The notes beneath the pieces are model-generated. The model was not told the origin of the DNA. It searched no databases and was given only the letters and a program-made list of their open reading frames with translations. A DNA stretch of 64,000 nucleotides from Procambarus clarkii. Lineage: Eukaryota > Arthropoda > Malacostraca > Decapoda > Cambaridae. Position numbers and translations under genes: made by a program. Location: positions 7,898,611-7,962,610 of the forward strand of contig NC_091172.1 of assembly GCF_040958095.1 (NCBI RefSeq), given 5' to 3'. Positions 45,140-55,862 of the stretch are shown here, piece after piece. Position 1 is the stretch's first letter; the number at the start of each line of letters is the position of its first letter.

Positions 45140-46080
45140 GACTGGTAAACAGTAACGAGTGGAGTACCTCAAGGATCGGTGCTGGAAGCGGTTTTATTTC
45201 TAATATATGTGAACGACATGTCTTCAAGAGTCGAGTCCTATATGTTAATGTTCGCGGATGATACGAAATTAATGAGACGAGTTGTGCCAAATGAGGATTA
45301 TAGGATCCTCCAAGAGGGCTTGAACAAGCTGCAGAGAAGGACAGATAAATGGCTACTGGAGTTCAACACTAGAAAGTGTAAAGTCATAGAAACGGGATTA
45401 GGTGACAGGAGACCAAAGGGACAGTACACAATGAAGGGAAACTACCTACCTGTGATGACGAATCGAGAAAAAATAAAGTCTGGCCTCGGGCCGGGCTTGG
45501 GGAGTAGAACTCTCAGAACCCCATCAAACAGGTTTCAAGAAACTTGGGAGTGGACGGGAAATCTAACTCCAGGCTACGTAAGGAGGCATTTATAGCTCTT
45601 TACACTGCCTAGGTGAGACCAGTCTTAGAGTGGGACCCTTAGGAGGCCGGGCTTAGTACGCCGCCCCATCATGGAGTCTTCACATGAAGAAACACATACG
45701 GGAACTAGAAAATATTAAAAAATTTGCGACGAGGCTAGTCAGAGTTACGAAGGATGGGGTATGAGGAGCGACTGAAGGAACTGAACCTAGCGAAGCTAGA
45801 AAAAAGGAGGGAGCGGGGAGATATGATTAAAACATGAAATGCCTAAGGAGATTAACAGAGTAAATGGAAGAAATGTTCACACGCCGAATACCAACAGAAC
45901 AAGGGGGGAGGGGGGGGGGAAATGGGCGGAAGCTGGGATGAGTCATATAGATGTTGTGTGGTAAGTGTAGAGCCAAGTAAGTGTAGTATTGGGTCTTTGC
46001 TCAAGGGCAGTGGAACTTTCACGGATGACAACAAAGAGACTAGAGAAATACCGAGGTCGCAATAGGCCGCTTAAACACAC
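45140..46080 (+). pseudogene. LINE fragment (RT palm to C-terminus), nested insertion inside
   Basis: Reads S-G-V-P-Q-G-S-V, L-F-L-I-Y-V-N-D-M, M-F-A-D-D-T-K-L-M-R-R, K-W-L-L-E-F-N-T-R-K-C-K-V. At 45479-45535 the frame changes to the LINE-D 3' end (GGCCTCGGGCCGGGCTTGGG, GAACCCCATCAA), matching 61.39-61.45 kb. Afterwards it returns to N-L-G-V-like codons and a broken C-terminal block (R-R-E-R-G-D-M-I near 45810). Similar in type to LINE-A but diverged. Confidence 0.72.
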
Positions 46081-46640
46081 AAAAGAGCGACAATCCATAT
46101 GAATGTGTGATGAACGTCACCCCAACCTCGACCCATATCTCATGTCACCCTAACCCTCACTGGGTGTTGAAGTACAGCCCGTCCTCCAAAAATGGGGAGG
46201 CAAATGTAACAGCCCCTTAAGTGCAATTATGTACTATGTCAGGAAATGTACTTATTACACTTAATATTAAAACGTTCTGTCAATTCGGAGGATGGGTTGT
46301 GAAATAGCAATAGACTCTAACCCAAACTCCTGGAATTGTATATTTATTATAAAAAAAAATGTGCTGAGGCCCCAGACGTCATCTGGCGACGGAGCCTGGA
46401 CGCTCGTGTAGTGCCTGATGCTTTTATATCGGCGGAGGTCACACCACGCCACAAGGGGACAATAAATGAGAAGCAGAATATTATAGGCTGATAACGCTAA
46501 TTTAACAGACAAAAATTTGGGAGAGCGTGCAGAGGAGCCAGAGTCTAACACAAGGTCTACATAGCCCCGGCCACCGTGGGCTCATAGCGGGGAGCTAGCT
46601 CATACCTCGCACAATTGCTGGAGCACTATGTTGGCCCAGG
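46081..46640. other. No gene recognised
   Basis: Ordinary sequence. 46410-46560 might be the start of the decayed LINE that follows, but evidence is weak. Confidence 0.4.
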
Positions 46641-47230
46641 ATGCCCTGTAACACAAGCAAAACTCTGATGTACATGGACTTGGTGAACGCCCTTCGATAC
46701 ATGTGACATAGTGAACGCTTTAGATACATGTGACATGGTGTAGACACACACAATGTTCACTAAAGGCATTGTTGGCAAAGTAGGAAAAAGGCTCTTAAAA
46801 TCCCTAGCGAGCAGAACCCAAATACACTAGTAATATCCAACAAGGTAAAAGCTTTATCATATACTGGGAAAATTTAGCCCCTCCCCCCCTCCCCCCCAGG
46901 ATACTGTGGTGGCCCAATACTCTCATCCGGACATAATGTCCCGTTGTGGCTCGTCTGGTAGGTTAGGATAAGGGCAGTTTAGTACGGCAGTTTCTTGACG
47001 TTGGGGAACGTTAGTAGGACGGGCTACATCCTCGTATCGAACCTACACACAAACTACAATACAGTATCATCCTTTTCAGACGACGCCAAGATTTATATGA
47101 GAGTAGAAAGTGTACTCTTATAAGAGTAGGACACGACAAACCTACACACTGATGTGAACCAGATCTCTAAATGGGTCGCAGAAACATGACCTGTGTAGGA
47201 AAGTCCAGGTGTATTGTTTGGTCCAAGGGG
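46641..47230 (+). pseudogene. Highly decayed LINE reverse transcriptase
   Basis: Successive landmarks in order but in shifting frames: L-M-Y-M-D-L-V-N-A (catalytic-aspartate region, about 46668), V-G-K-R-L-L-K-S-L, S-S-F-S-D-D-A-K-I-Y (about 47065-47095), and D-V-N-Q-I-S-K-W-V-A-E. A poly-C stretch (46880-46900) interrupts it. Confidence 0.5.
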
Positions 47231-47905
47231 GGGGGGGCGAGTGTGGCCGTAATGGGATCTGGGTAGTGTGTCTCCCTCGTCCACTACCCAGCCCTTAGTT
47301 AACTATACTTAAGGACCCCAGAGCTCTACTATAGCCACCAGCCCACTCCTCGTGATCTTAGGTGTTCTGTCGCCAAAAAGACATTACAAACACGAGAACT
47401 GTACCGAGTCTCTTAACACACACTTGAGATCTTCTCAGCTGCCACCACCAACCCATGTGATAATAATAATTAACCATTAAATCCTTGATGGCTAATCCCA
47501 ATTAATTGAAAAGGGAAGGAGGAATTTACGTTAAGTGTGGATTAAATTCGGAAACCAAGGGGATATATATACGTATTTAAATATAATAGGCTTTCTTTGT
47601 CATATATACCCGGCGACTCGTTCAATAACCACCGGCTCGTGGACTTTTGCGGCAAGGACAATAATAGATATTCTTAAGGATGAACTCGAAACACAGAACT
47701 AGAAATTAATCAACAAATTTATTGAAACAAAATATAGTAATGGGACAAATGTGGCCGACATTCCCTACTCTGAACACTCCCTAAACTGAATTGCTTCCTA
47801 CTAAAATATTTTCTACACTAGAGGCAATGAATTAATGGGTCTCAAATCAACTGCACAACCTCAAAGTACTTTACCGTAATACTTTAAACCAGCCCGATGT
47901 TGAGA
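47231..47905. other. No gene recognised
   Basis: No convincing frames or relatives in the window. Confidence 0.45.
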
Positions 47906-47910
47906 TCCAG

Positions 47911-48704
47911 ACCACCCTGGGTCATGACCTTGACCCCCAGGGCGGGTCATGGCCTTGACACCCCCAAGGCCGGGTCATGGCCTTGACCCCCAGGGCGGGT
48001 CATGACCTTGACCCCCCCAGGGCGGGTCATGGCCTTGACCCCCAGGGCGGGTCATGGCCTTGACCCCCAGGGCGGGTCATGGCCTTGACCCCCAGGGCGG
48101 GTCATGGCCTTGACCCCCAGGGCGGGTCATGGCCTTGACCCCCAGGGCGGGTCATGGCCTTGACCCCCAGGGCGGGTCATGGCCTTGACCCCCAGGGCGG
48201 GTCATGGCCTTGACCCCCAGGGCGGGTCATGGCCTTGACCCCCAGGGCGGGTCATGGCCTTGACCCCCAGGGCGGGTCATGGCCTTGACCCCCAGGGCGG
48301 GTCATGGCCTTGACCCCCAGGGCGGGTCATGGCCTTGACCCCCAGGGCGGGTCATGGCCTTGACCCCCAGGGCGGGTCATGGCCTTGACCCCCAGGGCGG
48401 GTCATGGCCTTGACCCCCAGGGCGGGTCATGGCCTTGACCCCCAGGGCGGGTCATGGCCTTGACCCCCAGGGCGGGTCATGGCCTTGACCCCCAGGGCGG
48501 GTCATGGCCTTGACCCCCAGGGCGGGTCATGGCCTTGACCCCCAGGGCGGGTCATGGCCTTGACCCCCAGGGCGGGTCATGGCCTTGACCCCCAGGGCGG
48601 GTCATGACCTTGACCCCCAGGGCGGGTCATGACCTTGACCCCCAGGGCGGGTCATGACCTTGACCCCCAGGGCGGGTCATGACCTTGACCCCCAGGGCGG
48701 GTCA
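47911..48704. repeat. 25-bp minisatellite, about 31 copies
   Basis: Unit GGCCTTGACCCCCAGGGCGG then GTCAT. The ends use GACCTTGAC and the middle GGCCTTGAC; a few left-end units have C-run or CAAGGCC variants. The core is highly uniform. Confidence 0.97.
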
Positions 48705-49068
48705 GAGACGAAGCCTGACGAACTATTCTAAATGACGTCACTGCCTCCTTGACAACATACGAGCCTTTACATTCATGTTAACCTGACACAAGTACTTAAA
48801 CCAGATTGGTTATTACAACAATTACTGCTATTAGTGACTTATTCATCAATGTTGAATTTATACAAGGGAAAACGCGGCCATTTTGTCAGCTATCTTCGCT
48901 AATCGTTTAATCTCTGGCGAGTGACCTTTTTGCTTCTAACCAAGTAAAAAGTTCCCTCTCACTCCACTAGCTGGTCAGTGTAAAACCATATGATCAGAGG
49001 TCTATAAACTACTAAAATAAGCTTAGCTTATTACATGGCCGGGAGGGCGAGTGGCCGGGGGTCGTCGG
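48705..49068. other. No gene recognised
   Basis: Ordinary AT-richer sequence with no frame of note. Confidence 0.45.
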
Positions 49069-49495
49069 GTACTTTCGTAATTTGTGCTTGCGGAGGTCGA
49101 GCTTAGGCTCTTTGGTCCCGCGTCTCAACTGTCAATCAACTGGTGTACAGATTCCTGAGCCTACTGGGCTCTATCATATCTACATTTGAAACTGTGTATG
49201 GAGTCAGCCTCCACCACATCATTGCCTAATGCATTCCATCCGTTAACTACTCTGACACTGAGGAAGTTCTTTCTAACGTCCCTGTGGCTCATTGGGTACT
49301 CACTCTCCACCTGTGTTCCCTTGTTAGAGTACCAACCGTGTTTAATGTCTTGATCTACCCTGTCAAGTCCTCCCGAGTATTTTATACTTGGTAATCATGT
49401 CTTTCCTAACTCTTGTCTTCCAGCGACGTGAGCTGCAATTCACGCAGCCTTTCCCAGTAACTCACGCCTCTTAGTTCTGGAACTGGTAGTCGACA
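49069..49495 (-). pseudogene. LINE-A 3' fragment
   Basis: The plus strand has AATTTGTGCTTGCGGAGG, GGCTCTTTGGTCCCGCGTCT, TGAAACTGTGTATGGAGTCA and GGAAGTTCTTTCTAACGTCC. This is the LINE-A C-terminus and UTR on the minus strand with several indels; the (AC)n tail is absent. Confidence 0.82.
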
Positions 49496-50260
49496 CTCGG
49501 CTAGGCCGGGTGTCGAGTGTCGCTTCACACAACCATAACCACCACAAAAGACAACCACAACCTTCACTGACAATAAAACTACGACAACCTCCTCAACTCA
49601 ATGTTCATTAAATTTACAAATACAAATCAGTTTACTGAGGTATAAATACGCACAAAGGATGATGTAGCACAAGGTATTCTCACCCCGTTCAGTACAACGT
49701 GTTCATATATATGTATAGACACGCATCACACTCAACATATTACAGCACATCCTGAGTAATAAACAAACATTTCTTCCTTTACACATGCAGTATGTTACCA
49801 GACGTACACACAAATACTTTCATGACTAGGTACACAGACAATTTGCAACAGACATTCAGACAATTCAACAACAGGTTACAATCTTAGTGCAGAATTCTTA
49901 TATCCTCCCAGTCCAAACTCTCGGTATACCAGTTGTGTTAGGTATATCGGGACTGGCATTTCTCGATTAGATCCAGCTGGACATGGTATCCAGCTGATAG
50001 TGGTGATGCCCCGTGCCCAGCTGAGGAGGGCAGTGGTGGTGTTAACATACACTGTGATGCCCTGTGCTATAGGCTTTATGATTTAGAATGCGTAAGTGAT
50101 CTCTAGCCCGCAGTACTGAATATTTTGGTCCAAATTTCGGAATTTAGTTCTTGGATTCATTCCTCTGGCCATTCCACGTTCAGAACTTGGAGTCGCTGAC
50201 ATTATTTAGTGACATTTCCGCAGCTATTCCAGATAGTTTTTAGAGCGCCAGTTAAAAAGT
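49496..50260. other. No gene recognised
   Basis: Begins with a small palindrome (GACACTCGGCTAGGCCGGGTGTC). The remainder, including CCAGCTGGACATGGTATCCA near 49975, has no assignable element. Confidence 0.4.
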
Positions 50261-50261
50261 T

Positions 50262-50624
50262 ATGTACAAAAAAAATGTGAAAGTTGGTGACCTCGAGAGT
50301 CAAGAAGGAAAAAGTGGAGCAGATCGACAGAGACAACCGAGAGTGAAGGAGCGACCGAAGTCCTTGAGAGGTTGGTGGTGGCCCTGGCGGCGGTGTGGGC
50401 GACCTCTTGCCTCTACCAGGGGCGGCTGTGGCGCGTGTTGCGTCACGTGTTGTGGTCGCGTGTTGAAGGCGCCACTCGCCGTCCAACCTCGGAGCTCCGT
50501 GTCATGTGCACCTTGTGTACCTCTGAGCCTGGTGTCACCGTGCTAGTTTCGTGTGTGTTACTTAGTTTAATATGCACCCCATACCCATCCTGTGGGCGGT
50601 GTAGGAAAAGATTACAGAGGCACA
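50262..50624 (+). other. GC-rich island with weak open frames
   Basis: One frame starts at ATG 50262 (94 codons) and another non-ATG frame begins near 50372. Neither has recognisable domains, and the second runs into a SINE. The composition contrasts with the AT-rich surroundings, so a host first exon or promoter is conceivable, but I cannot support it as a gene. Confidence 0.2.
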
Positions 50625-50845
50625 TAATGGGCTCAGGGAGGGAGGGAACTATCAGGGGAAAGCGCCAAGCCATTGCGACTCTACAGCACTTGGAAGGGGT
50701 CAGGATAAGGATTTGGGAGGATGGGACGGAGGGGGGGGGGGGAGGGAGGAATCGTACCAAACCACTTGGACGGTCGGGGATTGAACGCCGACCTGCATGA
50801 AGCAAGACCGTCGCTCTACCGGCCAGACCAAGTGGTTGGGCTCGG
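50625..50845 (-). repeat. SINE-B, most complete copy
   Basis: Minus strand: CCGGTAGAGCGACGGTCTTG (box A), GGCGTTCAATCCCCGACCG (box B), body with GTCCAAGTGGTTTGGTAC, AAATCCTTATCCTGACCCCT and GTCGCAATGGCTTGGCGC. Confidence 0.8.
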
Positions 50846-51609
50846 GCTCAGGGACTGAACCCCAAAATTTATTTACCTAATTCAATTAGTCTTGATAAGC
50901 TAGTTACACGGTTTAACGTATATTAGTATTATAATAGCTCAAGAGCCCCCACGCGTGCAGTCTCTAGGCTAAGTAGCTGATGCGAGTCTTTGACACAAAA
51001 CTAACAATAAAATCTTACATTTCGTCGACTATAAATAATACTCCAAATCAGCTGTGGCTAGAGAGATGTTGACACGAATACCAGGAAGCGACGAGGACAG
51101 CGAAGCACAGGTGTAGTATCAACACTGTAGTGTACTAGCCAGTGGTCCCGGGCGCCGCCGGACACACTGGTGGTGTTTAACGTGGGCTGACACGGACCTG
51201 AGAACACCATCACCAGGAATAATAAGTGATGATCATAGGATGAAATAGGCAAGACAAAGTATGAATGTAATAGGAAAGAGTGGAGGTAAATAGCATAACA
51301 TTAATTTGGTAGTGGCATGCGGCAAGACGCCTCCCCCCCCCCCCAGGAACAGTATCCAGGGGGAGGGGGGGGTGGCACCAGGCGCCGTAACTGCCAAGTG
51401 CCACCGGAACGGGCCACGGTGTAGGACGAGTGCGGGTGGGAAGAATTGAGGGCGAAACCTGAGGCCAGTAAGACGGAAAAGGAACACAGAAGGCTAGAGA
51501 AAGAGGGGGAAGCAATTGTACTCTCAGGAACGTCTCAGAAAAATAAACTCAACCCCATGGAATATGCTATCATTAGATCACCGCTTAGATGACAATACCA
51601 TAGGGAAGC
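50846..51609. other. No gene recognised
   Basis: Contains C- and G-runs at 51331-51370; no convincing frame. Confidence 0.45.
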
Positions 51610-51800
51610 TCTGTATGAATTTGTATACATGTGTGTGTGTGTTTACATGAACATGTGTGTGTAATATTAACAATTGTGTAAGATTGCCACTTGCTTACCT
51701 AAACGAACTATGGGTGTTCCTGAACCCATTATGTGCTTCTGTAACACTTTCCACCACCGCCCACGGCATGGGTATGGGGCGTATACTAAATAAATAAAGT
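51610..51800 (+). repeat. LINE-B 3' UTR copy
   Basis: AAACGAACTATGGG, CATTATGTGCTTCTGTAACAC, CACCGCCCACGGCATGGG and an AAATAAATAAA end; a (TG)n stretch replaces the (TA)n of the 16.7-kb copy. Confidence 0.8.
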
Positions 51801-53099
51801 GAAATGAGGCTCGTAGTATAGATGAACTACAATGAAGCAATATAATAATATGAGAGCTGGAGACAAAAAGTAACTTTACTGTGGAGTCGGTCTTGGGGAA
51901 ACAGGAGAGAGAAATGTGGTGATTGTGGAGGTGAGGTTACACTTGGCAGGAGTGATGACGCCTCACAGCACCCGTGAAGTGTCTACACCAGCTGGTGTAA
52001 ACACTTCACGAAATGTAAACAAAATGGGAGGAAAATGTTAACGGGTTAAAGAACAGGATAAAGACAGTGGAAGAGGCAAGGAAGACAACAAAGTAAGGAG
52101 AGCAGAGGAGGAGAGAACCAAGGGAAGAATGTAGCCGAGAACTGTGGCACAAGATACCAGGTAAAACATTTGCTGGAGTAGCAGAGAGAATAGGAGGGGA
52201 AAATAGATAATTAAGTTAATAGCGATAATGGGTGCCAGAACCCAGCGGGTGTTGTGGTGGAGGTGGTTGAGAGGGAAGGTTGTGTGGTAGCCGCAGTCCA
52301 CCACAGCCAGAGGCTGACACATGACGATAGTAAAGACCAAAATGAAAGTAGAGAAACTCCACACATCTTAGGCTGGAGCTGCAAGCCTGGAGGAGCTGGA
52401 ACACTATTGCACACTGGGCACTTCTCATAATTAAAGGAATCCGCAGTAAAGGTCAGACATTATTTCTTATTGTATTCACCTTTAAGTGCTACTAAGTGTC
52501 ACTATACCAACTGATGGTGATATTGGAGAGCTAGTAAAGGTCAGATATTCCTCCTAAATTATTATTTTATTTTACTATTTAGTTAAACGTACAAAATTTA
52601 ACTGTTCGACCCCCCAAAAGATAACGTATAGTATTATCTAATTATTAGAAATAGCATATATAGAAAATTATAAACTAAAGAACCTAACCTATCCAAGAAA
52701 TTTTAGGCCTAATATATGCTAGAATAGGCCTACTATAGTACCTGTGTGCTTTCCTAGGCATAGAAATATTTATCTTTATACGCTCAACAAAGTTAATGGT
52801 ACCAAAGGTGAAGAGTATTGCCTGCAACAGTCCACCAGATAGACTGTTGCAGGCAACTGCATGGAACACCAGTTGCCTACAACCAGTTCAACCAAATAGT
52901 TTCTGTAAGAACTAGCATTTTAGGGGGACGGATTTGTGAAGGTTAGCTTCAAGGGCAGTAATCCAGGGATGAAGGAGAGGACCGTGAAGTATACGGTAGC
53001 CAACATATCCACCAGGAAGGTAACAAGAAAGGTGACACCCTCCTTAAGGTGACGCCAAAGTGGCCCAGAAGAGACTGTCAGCATAAACAGATGTTACTA

Positions 53100-53101
<2 letters not shown>
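51801..53101. other. No gene; contains two strong palindromes
   Basis: Palindrome 51973-52010 (CGTGAAGTGT...ACACTTCACG around CCAGCTGG) and hairpin 52818-52857 (TTGCCTGCAACAGT/ACTGTTGCAGGCAA). No coding sequence recognised. Confidence 0.55.

Positions 53102-53180
<79 letters not shown>
53102..53180. repeat. (TA)n microsatellite
   Basis: About 39 TA units at the 3' boundary of Penelope-like element A. Confidence 0.98.
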
Positions 53181-53184
<4 letters not shown>

Positions 53185-55162
53185 AAATATGACCGAAAAA
53201 GTAAGATTAATAATTCTAACACGAATTTTCTCAATCTTTCGTACATTACGCTTCACTGTTGGAGGTAAATCAAAAATCACTTCTCCAAAATTCATTTTTA
53301 TTTCTAGTCTGACGCGACACGGGCGCGTTTCGTAAAACTTATTACATTTTCAAAGACTTCACAAATACACAACTGATTAGAACTTACGTCTCTCTGATAT
53401 TATATCTACATTTGAGTGAGGTGGGAAGGATGATGTGGCATTAACACAAGACAGAACAGGGGATATTAATAGGGTATTAAAAGTATCAACACAAGACAGA
53501 ACAGAAAACAATGGGTATTGAATAGAAGTGTTTGTAGAAAGCCTATTGGTCCATATTTCTTGATGCTTCTATATTGGAGCGGAGTCTTGAGGTGGGTAGA
53601 ATATAGTTGTGCAATAATTGGCTGTTGATTGCTGGTGTTGACTTCTTGATGTGTAGTGCCTCGCAAACGTCAAGCCGCCTGCTATCGCTGTATCTATCGA
53701 TGATTTCTGTGTTGTTTACTAGGATTTCTCTGGCGATAGTTTGGTTATGGGAAGAGATTATATGTTCCTTAATGGAGCCCTGTTGTTTATGCATCGTTAA
53801 ACGCCTAGAAAGAGATGTTGTTGTCTTGCCTATATACTGGGTTTTTTGGAGCTTACAGTCCCCAAGTGGGCATTTGAAGGCATAGACGACGTTAGTCTCT
53901 TTTAAAGCGTTCTGTTTTGTGTCTGGAGAGTTTCTCATGAGTAGGCTGGCCGTTTTTCTGGTTTTATAGTAAATCGTCAGTTGTATCCTCTGATTTTTGT
54001 CTGTAGGGATAACGTTTCTATTAACAATATCTTTCAGGACCCTTTCCTCCGTTTTATGAGCTGTGGAAAAGAAGTTCCTGTAAAATAGTCTAATAGGGGG
54101 TATAGGTGTTGTGTTAGTTGTCTCTTCAGAGGTTGCATGGCTTTTCACTTTACTTCTTATGATGTCTTCGATGAAACCATTGGAGAAGCCGTTATTGACT
54201 AGAACCTGCCTTACCCTACAGAGTTCTTCGTCGACTTGCTTCCATTCTGAGCTGTGGCTGAGAGCACGGTCGACGTATGCGTTAACAACACTCCTCTTGT
54301 ACCTGTCGGGGCAGTCGCTGTTGGCATTTAGGCACATTCCTATGTTTGTTTCCTTAGTGTAGACTGCAGTGTGGAAACCTCCGCCCTTTTCCATGACTGT
54401 TACATCTAGAAAAGGCAGCTTCCCATCCTTTTCCGTCTCGTAAGTGAAACGCAGCACGGAACTCTGCTCAAATGCCTCCTTCAGCTCCTGCAGATGTCTG
54501 ACATCAGGTACCTGTGTAAAAATGTCGTCAACATACCTGCAGTATATGGCCGGTTTCAAGTTCATGTCGACTAAGACTTTTTGCTCGATGGTACCCATGT
54601 AGAAGTTTGCAAACAGGACACCTAGGGGAGAACCCATGGCGACCCCATCTACTTGCTTATACATGTGCCCATCCGGGCTCAAGAAGGGTGCCTCTTTAGT
54701 ACAAGCTTGGAGTAGTTTCCTCAGAATACTTTCTGGCATGTCAAGAGGAGTACAGGCTGGATCACGATACACTCTGTCGGCTATCATTCCGATTGTCTCG
54801 TCCACAGGTACGTTGGTAAACAGCGATTCTACGTCCAACGAGGCTCTTATCCCTGTGGCCCGTGTGCCCCGCAGTAAGTCCACAAATTCCTTTGGAGACT
54901 TCAGGCTGAAGGCGCAAGGAACATAAGGAGTCAGCAGGCCGTTGAGTCGCTTCGCCAGTCTGTACGTGGGTGTGGGTATCTGGCTAATGATTGGCCGAAG
55001 TGGGTTTCCAGGCTTGTGCGTCTTGACATTTCCATACGCATATCCAGGTTTATATTCCCCAATGATCTTTGGCAGGTGGAGTCCGGATTTCTTGGCGTTC
55101 ACAGTTTCGATCAGTTTGTTGACCTTTGCTTTTAATTCGGCTGTAGTATTCTGAGGAAACTA
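53181..55162 (-). mobile_element. Penelope-like element A
   Basis: The minus strand has a long RT and GIY-YIG frame (53543-55102), then a 3' region with TTGGAGAAGTGATTTTTGAT, TACGAAAGATTGAGAAAATT and TTACTTTTTCGGTCATATTT, running into (TA)n. The same 3' region occurs three more times around here (55.40, 55.65-55.77 inverted, and 57.78 kb), as expected of Penelope pseudo-LTR structures. The 5' part is truncated and joined to an inverted copy of the 3' region at about 55163. Confidence 0.9.
53543..55102 (-). CDS. Penelope-like reverse transcriptase with GIY-YIG endonuclease (partial, open)
   Basis: 519 residues from a GTG codon. The frame is open to about 55160 without an ATG, so the true N-terminus is missing. 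RT motifs: N-V-K-T-H-K-P-G (about 25-32), catalytic D90 in S-L-D-V-E-S-L-F-T-N-V-P, A-M-G-S-P-L-G at 155-161, and Y-V-D-D at 190-193. The C-terminal GIY-YIG nuclease begins at N-V-V-Y (about 404-407), with Cys411/Cys416, Y-I-G-K-T at 423-427, R433/R434 and C-E-A-L-H near 480-484. Telomerase-like RT plus GIY-YIG is diagnostic of Penelope-like elements. No stops or frameshifts are seen. Confidence 0.92.
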   Translation of the reverse strand: MNAKKSGLHLPKIIGEYKPGYAYGNVKTHKPGNPLRPIISQIPTPTYRLAKRLNGLLTPYVPCAFSLKSPKEFVDLLRGTRATGIRASLDVESLFTNVPVDETIGMIADRVYRDPACTPLDMPESILRKLLQACTKEAPFLSPDGHMYKQVDGVAMGSPLGVLFANFYMGTIEQKVLVDMNLKPAIYCRYVDDIFTQVPDVRHLQELKEAFEQSSVLRFTYETEKDGKLPFLDVTVMEKGGGFHTAVYTKETNIGMCLNANSDCPDRYKRSVVNAYVDRALSHSSEWKQVDEELCRVRQVLVNNGFSNGFIEDIIRSKVKSHATSEETTNTTPIPPIRLFYRNFFSTAHKTEERVLKDIVNRNVIPTDKNQRIQLTIYYKTRKTASLLMRNSPDTKQNALKETNVVYAFKCPLGDCKLQKTQYIGKTTTSLSRRLTMHKQQGSIKEHIISSHNQTIAREILVNNTEIIDRYSDSRRLDVCEALHIKKSTPAINSQLLHNYILPTSRLRSNIEASRNMDQ

Positions 55163-55552
55163 CAGCCGAATTACACAGCGATTCTACGTCCAACGACCAC
55201 GTGGGGATTAATATGTGGGTGTGGGGATTAATATCCCCTGTTCTGTCTTGTGTTAATGCCACATCATCCTTCCCACCTCACTCAAATGTAGATATAATAT
55301 CAGAGAGACGTAAGTTCTAATCAGTTGTGTATTTGTGAAGTCTTTGAAAATGTAATAAGTTTTACGAAACGCGCCCGTGTCGCGTCAGACTAGAAATAAA
55401 AATGAATTTTGGAGAAGTGATTTTTGATTTACCTCCAACAGTGAAGCGTAATGTACGAAAGATTGAGAAAATTCGTGTTAGAATTATTAATCTTACTTTT
55501 TCGGTCATATTTAATAATATATGTCTACAGGAAAGACTGCTACCAAAATATA

Positions 55553-55556
<4 letters not shown>
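55163..55556 (+). repeat. Inverted pseudo-LTR/3' segment at the 5' side of element A
   Basis: Opposite in orientation to element A but colinear with its 3' end: CCCTGTTCTGTCTTGTGTTA, CTCAAATGTAGATATAATAT, ACGAAACGCGCCCGTGTCGC, AATGAATTTTGGAGAAGTG, ending CAGGAAAGACTGCTACCAAA before (TA)n. A GAAACGCG...CGCGTC hairpin lies at 55366-55385. Confidence 0.85.
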
Positions 55557-55619
<63 letters not shown>

Positions 55620-55652
55620 CATATATATATATATATATATAATATATATAAT
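55557..55652. repeat. (TA)n centre between two Penelope-like elements
   Basis: (TA)n with AATATACA and AATATATAATT interruptions; midpoint of a ~4.8-kb inverted arrangement. Confidence 0.96.
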
Positions 55653-55862
55653 TATTAAATATGACCGAAAAAGTAAGATTAATAATTCTAACACGAATTT
55701 TCTCAATCTTTCGTACATTTCTTTTCACTGTTGGAGGTAAATCATAAATCAATTCTCCAAAATTCATTTTTATTTCTAGTCTTACGTGACACGATCGCGT
55801 TTCGTAAAACTTATTACATTTTCAATTCGTCAGATATTCGTCTTTTTTAAGAATGACATATA
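55653..55862 (-). repeat. Inverted pseudo-LTR segment at the 5' side of element B
   Basis: Minus strand: ATGAATTTTGGAGAATTGAT, the same pseudo-LTR sequence as above, with ACGAAACGCGATCGTGTCAC. Upstream of that it has CTGACGAATTGAAAATG, where the other copies read CTTTGAAAATG. Confidence 0.85.

Noticed and set aside
50262..50800. Candidate host gene in a GC-rich island
   Set aside because: Frames lack domains, one has no ATG, and the 3' part is a SINE; kept only as a low-confidence note.
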